NCBI GenBank assembly: GCA_021775555.1
Contig: JAJFHP010000022.1
Coordinates: 1-64,000, forward strand
DNA: 64,000 bases
Direction: 5' to 3'
Source: Hyphomicrobiales bacterium
GTDB lineage: Bacteria > Pseudomonadota > Alphaproteobacteria > Rhizobiales > Methyloligellaceae
The notes under the pieces were generated by a model. That model was given only the letters and a program-made list of their open reading frames with translations, ran no database searches and had not been told where the DNA came from. Below are positions 44,451 to 53,083 of this stretch, piece by piece; within the stretch, counting starts at the first letter, position 1, and the number at the start of each line of letters is the position of its first letter. The translations under genes and the position numbers were made by a program.

Positions 44451-45908
44451 CTAGTGCCGAAGCATGCGTTCTAAAGCACGTTTCAGCCAGTCATCAGGCT
44501 CGCCGAGTTCAGCTGCCTTTTCGTAGTCAACGCGGGCTTTTTCGAGATGCCCCTGCTTCTCGTAAACCCAGCCGCGATGCGTGTAGGCATTACGATAATC
44601 GGGGCGCAGCTTTATTGCATTGTTTAACTCTTCAAGAGCTTTGCCTGGGTCGCCGTGGTCGTGCATGAGTTTGCCAGTCTCGGCGTGCGCCCAAGCCTTT
44701 AGCCTACTCCGTTCCCTCCGCAGCCGCTCTAATTCCTCAGGCTTCGATAGATTTGGACGCTTGTCGTAAAACTGTAGCCAGCGCTTATAGTCTCTCTCCG
44801 CCGCATCAATCGTATCAACATACGCCTCGAGGGCATCGTCCATTCGGCCTAGCTCCTCAAGCATGGCGCCACGACCGATGTGATAATCGCCATCGTCCGG
44901 CGACTCTTCCAGAGCGCGGTTATAGTCGGCGAGGGCTTCGCTGTAGCGGCGGAGAGCGCGGTAACTCTTTGCTCGTGAGAAATATTTGAACCCTGTAATC
45001 GGTCCAAGACGAATGGAATTGTTGTCGGATTCCAACGCTTCTTCCGGCCTACCCAGCGCACGTAGCGCGTAGGCGCGACGGTAAAATGAACTAGAAGATG
45101 TATCTTTTTCTGGGCCATAAAGTTCAATGGCTCGTGTGAAGTGCTTAACCGCCACATCGTTATTTTTTGAACGCGCCGCGTTCTTGCCATCCGTATAGGC
45201 ATTCCATGCGGACGCATTGGAGCGCATATCATTACCTAATGTGAAATGGCGCATATTGGGCAAAAGGAGCGCTTCCATGCCCCATCTCACCGCGCTCTCG
45301 ATGCTCAGATTCGGTAGGAGCAGAAAGGCCGCGACGATGCAGCCGATGACGCCGACGAACCCGTCACGCACCCATGCGCCGCGTATCCTGTCAGTTCCAG
45401 TTACCACCGGCACCGTCGGGCGGCTGGTGGCTGGTCCTGATACTGGGTCGAGCGGGTCAGGGCCGTAGCGATTTGGGCCAAGCGTACCTTTCAAAAATCC
45501 GTTGTCGATGAAAAACCAAAGGCTAATCAGGCCAGGAACCGCAAGGGCAGCCCATTCGGTTGTCGTCATGTTCTGGGGATCCGCATACGATAAGAAATGC
45601 GGAGATATCATCGTGCTGATACCCAGTACCGCGTACAGATAACTAACCCACCTTGGCTGATCGCGGTCATTCAGCCGCTTGATGGTTAGGGCCAGCATCG
45701 GCAATAACATCACCAAAGAAACGAGAAAGAGCCAAAGGGGCGGTGCTGCAGCCTTGATCGTTTCCCCATCGAACGCTGGAGGACTGGCCAACATTCCAAT
45801 GGCGATGGAGATGGTTACGAGAAGCGAAAAGCCAGCCCACCAAGACTTTCGCCCGATTCGACCTTGGAAGGAGGCAAAAAGAAAAAGAACCCGCTTGAGA
45901 GGCAGCAT
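44451..45908 (-). CDS. DUF805 membrane domain fused to TPR repeats
   Basis: 485 residues. The N-terminal 150 carry a DUF805 domain (FASFQGRIGRKSWW opening, four helices, NRYGPDPLDP closing). After another helix near 185, a long TPR region follows (AIELYGPEKD..., AYALRALGRPEEAL, YSEALADYNRALEESPDDGDYHIGRGAML). The TPR part is clearly paralogous to the gene directly upstream (45936-47015); the AWNAYTDGKNAAR and GWVYEKQGHLEKARVDYE segments align. The pair likely arose by duplication, with DUF805 gained here. The TPR part faces the periplasm or cytoplasm, unknown which. Confidence 0.8.
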   Translation of the reverse strand: MLPLKRVLFLFASFQGRIGRKSWWAGFSLLVTISIAIGMLASPPAFDGETIKAAAPPLWLFLVSLVMLLPMLALTIKRLNDRDQPRWVSYLYAVLGISTMISPHFLSYADPQNMTTTEWAALAVPGLISLWFFIDNGFLKGTLGPNRYGPDPLDPVSGPATSRPTVPVVTGTDRIRGAWVRDGFVGVIGCIVAAFLLLPNLSIESAVRWGMEALLLPNMRHFTLGNDMRSNASAWNAYTDGKNAARSKNNDVAVKHFTRAIELYGPEKDTSSSSFYRRAYALRALGRPEEALESDNNSIRLGPITGFKYFSRAKSYRALRRYSEALADYNRALEESPDDGDYHIGRGAMLEELGRMDDALEAYVDTIDAAERDYKRWLQFYDKRPNLSKPEELERLRRERSRLKAWAHAETGKLMHDHGDPGKALEELNNAIKLRPDYRNAYTHRGWVYEKQGHLEKARVDYEKAAELGEPDDWLKRALERMLRH

Positions 45909-45935
45909 CTGTTCGTATCTCGCAATATTGGCTTT

Positions 45936-47015
45936 CTAGCGCACCCGCCTGAGGGCTTTCATGATCCAGGGATCGCCCTGGTTCAGATTGGCTGCGGTAC
46001 GATAGTCGGCGCGTGCTTCGGGGATGTGCCCCATCTTCTCGTTCAGCCAGCCGCGATATTTGTAGGCCAGGTCAAACTCCGGCGCGATCTTGATGGCACT
46101 TTCATAGGATCTTAAAGCGGCCCAGAAGCGCGACCGACGGAAGTGGGTTTTGCCCTGCCACAGATGGGCCTCAGCGATGGTCATGTCACGGTCATTCTCC
46201 AGAAAGGAGAGCATTGTCGTGGCAACGCCCGGTGTCGATTGCGTGAATTCCGAAGAGTGCCAGTAGACGGAAATTGCCACATACCGCTTCCGGGCAGCCT
46301 CGATGGTTTCCTTGAAAGCGGCCAGCGCCTGTTCCGCTCGCCTCAAATTATAGAGTGCCAGTCCCCGGTTCATATGCGCGCCCACAAGATTCGGCGAAAG
46401 CCGAACAACCGTTTCAAAGTCACTGAGTGCCTTGTTGTAATTGCGGGTGTCCATCTGTATCAGGGCGCGGGTCCAGAAGCCTTCGGGGTGCTCCGGCTCC
46501 AGGGCAATCAGGTCATCAAGGACCCTGATAGCCTCTAAGTGATGCCCATGGCGGTGATGGGAGAGTGCGTGTTTAACGTAGAGTTTTGCGATATGCGGAT
46601 TTTGCGGACCATAGAGTTTGATGGCGCGCGCGAAGCTGGCGGCAGCTTTCTTTTGATCACCGGCTGCGGCGGCAGTATTGGCGTTCAGAAAGGCCGTCCA
46701 GGCGGATGCACTGGTTTGCAGGTCCTGATCCGTTTTTTCAGGGCCTTGCGCCAGTGGTTGAATGAAAGTGCCGAGTGTCCACCAATTTGTGTCACCTGCA
46801 TGCGCCCGGGGCGTGTTTATACAGAAGATTGAGAACAGGATGCCGGCGACCAGGGTCAGTGCGGCAAAACTGTTCCGAAAAAGTCTACGCGGGAGAAAAG
46901 ACAATAGAAGTGTGCGGCTCCGGGCCGGGTTACCGGCTGGGATGCGTTGGGCCCACAAATTATCGCGTTCACTGCAGATGCGAAATATGCGGCCGGGTGG
47001 ACCAGACTTCGCCAT
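45936..47015 (-). CDS. TPR repeat protein, paralogue of the downstream DUF805-TPR gene
   Basis: 359 residues. A long basic N-terminus leads to one hydrophobic segment near 50-65 (SFAALTLVAGILFSIFCI) with the APRAHAG cleavage-like end, then TPR units throughout (AAASFARAIKLYGPQNPHIAKL, ALIQMDTRNYNKALSDFETVVRL, AYKYRGWLNEKMGHIPEARADY). It is probably an exported or membrane-anchored scaffold. Start codon choice is uncertain because the N-terminus may begin nearer the helix. It is separated from its paralogue by 27 bases. Confidence 0.75.
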   Translation of the reverse strand: MAKSGPPGRIFRICSERDNLWAQRIPAGNPARSRTLLLSFLPRRLFRNSFAALTLVAGILFSIFCINTPRAHAGDTNWWTLGTFIQPLAQGPEKTDQDLQTSASAWTAFLNANTAAAAGDQKKAAASFARAIKLYGPQNPHIAKLYVKHALSHHRHGHHLEAIRVLDDLIALEPEHPEGFWTRALIQMDTRNYNKALSDFETVVRLSPNLVGAHMNRGLALYNLRRAEQALAAFKETIEAARKRYVAISVYWHSSEFTQSTPGVATTMLSFLENDRDMTIAEAHLWQGKTHFRRSRFWAALRSYESAIKIAPEFDLAYKYRGWLNEKMGHIPEARADYRTAANLNQGDPWIMKALRRVR

Positions 47016-47207
47016 TTTACTGCCTCATACACGGCGTCAACTGACCCCCTGCAATGTAGAGTTCAACATGGTTTGGCGAAGATTCCGTTTACTTACCCCG
47101 GTATATGGACAGATTTCGGATTATGGTTAGCGGATTGGTATGAACACAATGGTGCGTCTACCTTCATTCGACCTCCGCTTTAAGGACCACGCAGGATAGC
47201 CGTTCCC

Positions 47208-48005
47208 ATGGCCGAAACCACTCGCAGCACAGACCCAATGGACTATCAGTCCGTGCCGCGCGCCATTGCCGCTATGGCCAAGAGTTTTGAGCCCGGAGAG
47301 AGCATCAATCCCCATGCCCATGCCCGTGACCAGGTCCTTTACGCAACTCATGGCGTAATGCGCGTGGCCACAGTTCGCGAGGCGTGGATTGTCCCGCCCG
47401 ATCGCGCTCTCTATGTGCCGGCGGGTGTGAGCCATGGCGTGGCGATGCGTGGCAGCGTTGAAATGCGCACACTTTATATTCAGCCGGGCGCGGCACCCGG
47501 CCTGCCCTTGAGCCCCGCAGTGCTCGACATATCTGAGCTGCTGCGTGCGCTTATCCTGACGCTGCTGGATGAGCCGGTACTGTATGATAAGGAGGGCCGG
47601 GGCGGATTGCTTGCCGGGCTCATTCTCGATGAGCTGGCCAGAGCTAAACATTTGCAGCTGGTCATTCCCATGCCGCGCGATGAGCGGTTGAAACGGCTGT
47701 GCAAGGCACTGCTGGATGACCCGGCGCGGGGTGAAACACTGGATGAATGGGCGGATGAAGCCGGTGCCAGCCCGCGTACGCTTTCGCGGCTGTTCTCAAA
47801 TGAAGTGGGGTTGTCTTTTACGCAATGGCGCCAGCGGGTGCGGTTTCACAATGCCATGGAGGCGATTGTGCGTGGCGAACAGGTGGGAGCCGTTGCGCGT
47901 TCTAATGGTTATGAGAGCGCAAGTGCGTTTACGGCTGCCTTCCGCAAGGCGATGGGGGTGACGCCACGCACATTGTTGGGGTCGCGAGCCGCAGATAATG
48001 CTTAG
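47208..48005 (+). CDS. AraC family transcriptional regulator with cupin domain
   Basis: 265 residues. The N-terminal cupin (HAHARDQVLYATHGVMRV, VPAGVSHGV) binds a small effector or metal. The C-terminal two HTH units are TLDEWADEAGASPRTLSRLF and VGAVARSNGYESASAFTAAFRKAMGVTPRTL. It probably controls a neighbouring or divergent gene, perhaps the MFS or TPR genes. The ligand is unknown. Confidence 0.9.
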   Translation: MAETTRSTDPMDYQSVPRAIAAMAKSFEPGESINPHAHARDQVLYATHGVMRVATVREAWIVPPDRALYVPAGVSHGVAMRGSVEMRTLYIQPGAAPGLPLSPAVLDISELLRALILTLLDEPVLYDKEGRGGLLAGLILDELARAKHLQLVIPMPRDERLKRLCKALLDDPARGETLDEWADEAGASPRTLSRLFSNEVGLSFTQWRQRVRFHNAMEAIVRGEQVGAVARSNGYESASAFTAAFRKAMGVTPRTLLGSRAADNA

Positions 48006-48017
48006 AGATTTGCGAGT

Positions 48018-48428
48018 TTAAAGAATAGCCAGCCGCGCCTTGGCGCCGCGTTCAATCGCCGCCATGGTCAGCTTGTCGAGTTTCATCTGCTCGCCCAGAA
48101 GGGCGAGGAATCGCAGCTCTTCCGGCTTGACCTGGAAGTCGGCCGCCGCCACTTCGACAGCCAGCGCATAGGCCGTCGCGCGCAGCTTCTCCGGGATACC
48201 TTCGCCGATGGCATCGAGGGTCTCGTCGAGGCCGCCTGAGATGCTCAGCATCTCGCCGCATTTCTTTGCTGTTTCCACCAGGTTTTCGGGATCGAAATCC
48301 ACGAAGATAGGCAGATGGGAAACCATCTGGCCAATGCGCGTGAATTCGGGATCTGTCATGGTGCGGTCGACCGCGGCCATGGCGACCATGACATAAACGA
48401 GCGCTTCGTGGTGGTTCAGTTTGGTCAT
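48018..48428 (-). CDS. TerB family protein
   Basis: 136 residues from ATG 48428, all helical, with the TerB-like start EALVYVMVAMAAVDRTMTDPEFTRIG and acidic metal-binding positions. TerB proteins occur in tellurite-resistance and stress contexts, and alphaproteobacterial single-domain copies have no known role. GGGAAG lies upstream of the start. It converges with the AraC gene (13-base gap) and is divergent to lysS. Confidence 0.8.
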   Translation of the reverse strand: MTKLNHHEALVYVMVAMAAVDRTMTDPEFTRIGQMVSHLPIFVDFDPENLVETAKKCGEMLSISGGLDETLDAIGEGIPEKLRATAYALAVEVAAADFQVKPEELRFLALLGEQMKLDKLTMAAIERGAKARLAIL

Positions 48429-48559
48429 GGGACTTGCTTCCCTCAGGTGGAGTGAGTTTTTTCGCGTGTAGTACGAATGCACATGTAAAGATTGGAGCGT
48501 GAGGGTCAACCCCTGATGCGCGATTGACGGCTTGTCGAAGCGCGCATAGGTTCCGCGCC

Positions 48560-50149
48560 ATGTCCATCAATTTCGATAAAAAAACTACGGACCTTGCGCA
48601 GGATTCAAAAGCCTGGCCGTTTGACGAGGCGCGCAAGCTCATCAAGCGTCTGGAGCGGCTCAAGCAAAAACCCGACACGGTCCTGTTCGAGACCGGCTAT
48701 GGCCCATCGGGCCTGCCACATATCGGCACCTTCGGCGAAGTGGCGCGTACGGCCATGGTGCGTCATGCCTTCCGCACGCTGACAGAAGACAAATGGCCCA
48801 CGCGGTTGATCTGTTTCTCCGACGACATGGATGGCCTGCGCAAGGTGCCGGACAATGTGCCCGAACAGGAGATGATGGCCGGGCATCTCGATGAGCCGCT
48901 GACCTCGGTTCCCGATCCTTTTGGCACCCATGACAGCTTTGGCGCGCATAACAATGCGCGGCTGATGGTATTCCTCGACACCTTCGGCTTCGAATATGAA
49001 TTTTTCTCAGCCACCGAGTGTTACAAGTCAGGTCGCTTGGACGAGACGCTGCTGAAGATCCTCAGCCACTACGACAAGGTCATGGACGTGATCCTGCCCA
49101 CCCTTGGCGAGGTGCGCCGGGCGACCTATTCGCCGTTCCTCCCCGTTTGCCCGCGCACGGGCAAGGTGCTTCAGGTGCCGATGACCGCGCGCGACGAGGC
49201 GGCGGGCACCATCACCTATAAAGACCCCGAGACAGACGACGAGATGACCACGCCCGTCACCGGGGGCGCGGTCAAATGCCAGTGGAAAGTGGACTGGGCC
49301 ATGCGCTGGGTGGCGCTGGGCGTTGACTATGAAATGGCCGGCAAGGATCTGATTGATAGTGTGCGCCTGTCCGGCGCCATCGCGCGCATCCTGGGCACGC
49401 AGCCGCCGGAGGGGTTCTCCTATGAGCTGTTTCTAGATGAGAATGCGGAGAAGATTTCAAAATCGCGCGGCAACGGACTGACCATCGAGGAGTGGCTCAC
49501 CTATGCCTCGCCGGAAAGCCTGTCGCTCTACATGTTCCAGAGCCCACGCAAGGCCAAGCGGCTTTATTTCGATGTCATCCCCAAGGCGGTCGATGAATAT
49601 CTGAGCCATCTTCGCTCATACCCCGCGCTAGAGGCGGACAAGCAACTCAACAACCCGGTGTGGCATATCCATGAGGGCTTCGCTCCGGAAGCGGAGCTGC
49701 CGATCAGCTTCAATCTGCTGCTCAATCTGGTGAGCGCATCGAACTCGGAAGACGCTGCCGTGCTCTGGGGCTTCATCCGCCGTTATGCGGGTGGCGCCAC
49801 ACCCGAGGAGCATCCACTGCTCGACCACCTTGTCGGGTATGCCATCAAATATTTCCATGATTTCGTGAAGCCCAACAAAAGCTACCGCGCGCCAACCGAT
49901 CAGGAGCGCGCTGCACTGGCCGAGCTGAACGAGAAGTTTTCCGGTTTGCCGGAGGGTGCGAGCGGCGAGGACATCCAGACTTTGGTATACGAGGTCGGCA
50001 AGGCGCACGACTTCGAGAACCTGCGCGACTGGTTTCGCGCGCTTTACGAGGTGCTTCTGGGGCAAAGCCAGGGCCCGCGATTTGGAAACTTCGTTGAGCT
50101 TTACGGGGTGGCGGAGACCCGTGCGCTGATCGAGAAGGCGCTGAAATAG
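48560..50149 (+). CDS. lysS: class I lysyl-tRNA synthetase
   Basis: 529 residues from ATG 48560. The HIGH-type motif is [11 protein letters not shown] and the KMSKS-type motif is [10 protein letters not shown], so this is the class I (archaeal-type) LysRS that alphaproteobacteria use, also called LysK. It attaches lysine to tRNA-Lys. Its C-terminal part includes [15 protein letters not shown], a stretch found again as a relic at 51610-51669. No other lysyl-tRNA synthetase is seen in the window. Confidence 0.95.
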   Translation: MSINFDKKTTDLAQDSKAWPFDEARKLIKRLERLKQKPDTVLFETGYGPSGLPHIGTFGEVARTAMVRHAFRTLTEDKWPTRLICFSDDMDGLRKVPDNVPEQEMMAGHLDEPLTSVPDPFGTHDSFGAHNNARLMVFLDTFGFEYEFFSATECYKSGRLDETLLKILSHYDKVMDVILPTLGEVRRATYSPFLPVCPRTGKVLQVPMTARDEAAGTITYKDPETDDEMTTPVTGGAVKCQWKVDWAMRWVALGVDYEMAGKDLIDSVRLSGAIARILGTQPPEGFSYELFLDENAEKISKSRGNGLTIEEWLTYASPESLSLYMFQSPRKAKRLYFDVIPKAVDEYLSHLRSYPALEADKQLNNPVWHIHEGFAPEAELPISFNLLLNLVSASNSEDAAVLWGFIRRYAGGATPEEHPLLDHLVGYAIKYFHDFVKPNKSYRAPTDQERAALAELNEKFSGLPEGASGEDIQTLVYEVGKAHDFENLRDWFRALYEVLLGQSQGPRFGNFVELYGVAETRALIEKALK

Positions 50150-50392
50150 CTGCTGCTCATCCTTGTTGCCCTTGAATGTTTCTTTGTCTTGGGCCCTACG
50201 AGGCTGATTTCTAACTTTCTTGATGAAGCTATAGGGGACACTGGCTCATGGGTCGGTTTGCGGTACATGCGTGCTGCGCAGCTTCAAGTGTCAGCCTACT
50301 GCATCAGGTTTTAGATGTGTCCTGAAACTGCATTATCTGCTATCATTATAGATGGCTCGGGGGACCTTTGGACGATCTGAAAAGGTGCGCAA

Positions 50393-51379
50393 ATGATCTT
50401 AAACAAAGCACTCTTAATTATCTGGACTCTTGTTGCGGCAATTTTGCTGTCTACACCTTCTGTTCGTGCAGCCGATGAAATTACAATTGGAGCTGGCGAG
50501 GAAGGCGGCTCTTACTATGAATTTGGGCGCAGCATTTGCCGTTTGATTGACCGCAAGGCCAAGAGCCTGTCCTGCAGCTTGTTACCATCGACACGCGGTG
50601 ATGCGCCGGACGACTCCCTCGTCAATCTTATCAATGTCAATACTAACGCTGCGGAAATCGGTCTTGCACGGTCTGACTGGCACCATTTTGTCGTTACAGG
50701 AACCGGGCCGGTGAAATATGTGAGCGGCAATCTTGATGGTATCAGGAGCCTGTTTTCCATCCATGTTCAACCGGTAACTCTGATCGTCCGGAGCGATGCG
50801 GGAATAGGGAAGCTGGATGACCTGAAAGGCAAGCGCGTGAACATCGGACGCGCCTATTCCGATGACCGCAAGAGTGTGGAGTTGGTCCTGGGTGCTAAAA
50901 ATTGGACGCTCAAAGATTTTCTGCTGGTAGATGAATTGTCTCAGGCAGACCAGCGCCTGGCCTTCTGTCATGACCGGGTGCAGGCGATGTTTTATATGGG
51001 AAGCCACCCGGACCCCTCCATCAGCAAGACGGTCAAACTCTGCAACGCGACACTCGTGAATGTCAGTGGTGCTGCGATTGATAAAATTGTTGCGGCAAAA
51101 CCCTATCTGACTCACACGACCATAGCGGGCGGCACCTATGCCGGAATTTCTGAACCGGTGAAGACATTTGGTTCGACAGTCACCGTGGTCAGCTCAGTGG
51201 ATGTCTCCGAAGAGCTGGTTTATGCCTTCGTCAAAGGTGTGTTTGAGAATTTGCCAGCCCTGAAAAAATCCCATTCGGCCTTCAAAGATCTCGATCCGGC
51301 GAAAATGGTCCAGACCGGGTTGACGGCGCCCTATCACATCGGTGCCATGCGCTATTTTCGGGAAAAAGGCCTCCGGTAA
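50393..51379 (+). CDS. TAXI family TRAP transporter binding protein
   Basis: 328 residues with a signal peptide (IIWTLVAAILLSTPSVRA, cleavage near ADE). The ITIGAGEEGGSYYEFGRSICRLI region near 28-50 and the EIGLARSD stretch are typical of TAXI solute receptors. It lacks a permease next to it; the fused TRAP permease at the left edge is the only one in the window and lies about 49 kb away. It may serve that permease or be an orphan. A weak ribosome binding site precedes ATG 50393. Confidence 0.88.
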   Translation: MILNKALLIIWTLVAAILLSTPSVRAADEITIGAGEEGGSYYEFGRSICRLIDRKAKSLSCSLLPSTRGDAPDDSLVNLINVNTNAAEIGLARSDWHHFVVTGTGPVKYVSGNLDGIRSLFSIHVQPVTLIVRSDAGIGKLDDLKGKRVNIGRAYSDDRKSVELVLGAKNWTLKDFLLVDELSQADQRLAFCHDRVQAMFYMGSHPDPSISKTVKLCNATLVNVSGAAIDKIVAAKPYLTHTTIAGGTYAGISEPVKTFGSTVTVVSSVDVSEELVYAFVKGVFENLPALKKSHSAFKDLDPAKMVQTGLTAPYHIGAMRYFREKGLR

Positions 51380-51763
51380 AGTGTAGCGTGCAGGGTATCC
51401 TGTTTCTATTTCCGCGTGCGGCCAGACAGTGTTGCGCAGTCCTTTATTAAGTGTGGGGTCATTGTGATCCCCGGCACCCCATGGTGACCGGCAGGATCAG
51501 CGCGTCCCATCATCAAACACGGGTGCATTGAAGAAGCGGAGACATCATTCTAAGGGAAAACCTTTCATGATTGTGTCCCGGCTCTCTCTGAGGGCAAGGA
51601 GACGCCGAGTCGACCGATCAGGAGCGCGCAGCGCTGGCCGAGCTGAACGAGAAGTTTTACGGTTTGCCGCTCGAGGCTTGAACTGGCATCCACGGCATGG
51701 TTCTTTTGCTTGGGCGACTTATGTTAAGCCGGCGTTCAGGAGGCAAATAAGGAGATTCGCCCC
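51380..51763. other. intergenic region with lysS relic
   Basis: About 385 bases with no intact gene. The segment 51610-51669 repeats part of lysS. The rest has no recognised feature apart from the ribosome binding site of the next gene. Confidence 0.65.
51610..51669 (+). pseudogene. relic of the lysS 3' part
   Basis: A stretch of about 58 bases that matches lysS 49894-49952 with only a few mismatches (CGATCAGGAGCGCGC, GGCCGAGCTGAACGAGAAG). It encodes the same [19 protein letters not shown] peptide in the same orientation, but no longer belongs to a gene. Confidence 0.8.
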
Positions 51764-52744
51764 TTGCCGCTGAGATTGCTCATTCTAACCATTGCCGTGA
51801 TGATCCTCATGCCCCTGCCGGGTTCTCACCTGTCTCGGGCAGCGGAGAAACCTTCGGACATTCCAGCCTGGCTGCGGGCGCATGTCGGCACGGGCGAAGG
51901 CCAGATCGCACCGGTGGTTTTAAAGAGGGCGCGCGCGCTATACCGGCGAAAAGTCGACGAAGGCGCGGTCAAGAATCCCTGCTACTTTTCCATGGATGCG
52001 ACGCGCCCCAGCAGGGATGGCAGTGGCAAGTTGGGGCGGCGGTTTTACATCATCTGCGAGGCGAAGAAATCGTTCCGCGCGATTACGTCAGGCTATGGCA
52101 ACGGGCGCAAACTGCGGCGTGCCAATTTCTCAAATGGCAGGCGATGCGCAAAGAACTTCAGCAATGCGGAGGGTTCAAACCTGACCTCGGGCGGCGTCTA
52201 TATGACAGCCGAAATAAGAGAGTCGTTTAAAGGGTATTATCGCCGTGCGGGCAAGAAGACGCCTTTCGTTCGCCCGTTTCTCCCCTTTGTCGGGGAAGGC
52301 GCAACCGCGAACGCCTGGGAGAGGGCCATCGGCGGACATCAGGCCGTTGGTTTGAGAAAGCGGTGCCGCTACAAGAACCCGAAAAGCCCCTATGCGGACG
52401 AGGAGGGGTATGTTCCTTTTGGTAAACTGGTGAACTACACCAGCGGCCGCAGCAACGGGTGCACAACTTGGTCGCCACCGGATGCGAAGAAGATTGTCGC
52501 GATGGTGCAGGACAACCCGACGACGCTCTACATCTATCCTGAGTCCGGCGATGTTGACGCCGTGGCAAATGCGATAAAGAAGAAACGGTCCCTGTCGCGC
52601 GCCGGGCTCTACTGGAACGCGGCCTGCCTCAGGCTTATCAGCTCTCCCAAATTCTGGCCCAAGGAAACCCTCCAGCCGATCATCAATGAATGGCGGGATG
52701 CGCTTCCCAAGGGCAAGCCGCGGCCCTTGCCGATTTGCAAGTGA
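51764..52744 (+). CDS. secreted L,D-transpeptidase-like protein (YkuD_2-type)
   Basis: 326 residues from TTG 51764, preceded by AAGGAG at a good distance. A signal peptide (ILTIAVMILMPLPGSHLSRAAE) directs it to the periplasm. The GKLGRRFYIICEAKKSF strand and the SNGCTTWSPPDAK motif (SxGC) with the possible catalytic cysteine near 236 are the main hints of the YkuD_2 L,D-transpeptidase fold, which cross-links or modifies peptidoglycan. A candidate partner histidine lies in the loop IGGHQAVGL. The family match is partial, so activity is uncertain. Confidence 0.6.
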   Translation: MPLRLLILTIAVMILMPLPGSHLSRAAEKPSDIPAWLRAHVGTGEGQIAPVVLKRARALYRRKVDEGAVKNPCYFSMDATRPSRDGSGKLGRRFYIICEAKKSFRAITSGYGNGRKLRRANFSNGRRCAKNFSNAEGSNLTSGGVYMTAEIRESFKGYYRRAGKKTPFVRPFLPFVGEGATANAWERAIGGHQAVGLRKRCRYKNPKSPYADEEGYVPFGKLVNYTSGRSNGCTTWSPPDAKKIVAMVQDNPTTLYIYPESGDVDAVANAIKKKRSLSRAGLYWNAACLRLISSPKFWPKETLQPIINEWRDALPKGKPRPLPICK

Positions 52745-52933
52745 CAATGACGAATTGAGGATCCCGGACGGCCTGACCTCCCAAGAGGCGGGGGCAAGCT
52801 TGATGCCCTATACTCCCTCATCGAAAGCAGACATGCCATTAATCGTCGCGAGAACTTACAATAGAGCCGTCTAGACACGGCTACGTCATTGCAGACTTCT
52901 TGCCCGCATCGCGTTCTAGCGCTAGAAGACGAT

Positions 52934-53074
52934 AGGCTTACAGGCAGAATAGTTATCGCGTATCGCGATATAAGAAACAATGTCAGGGGAGTTCGCTTCC
53001 CGGCGATCCTTAATGCCCGATGCGTATCGACCAATGGATGAACCTGGGCATCGCATAGGAGTGCCTGTAAGCCT
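52934..53074 (+). ncRNA. retron msr-msd RNA, Ec67-like
   Basis: The transcript is bounded by a perfect 13-base inverted repeat, a1 AGGCTTACAGGCA (52934-52946) and a2 TGCCTGTAAGCCT (53062-53074), directly in front of the RT gene. The likely branching G is 52947. The msr has a hairpin TATCGCG / CGCGATA and a second hairpin GGGGAG-TTCG-CTTCCC. The msd contains ATGCCC / GGGCAT arms. The layout and the AGGAGTGCCTG end resemble the E. coli Ec67 retron RNA as I remember it. Confidence 0.88.
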
Positions 53075-53083
53075 TTTCATGTT

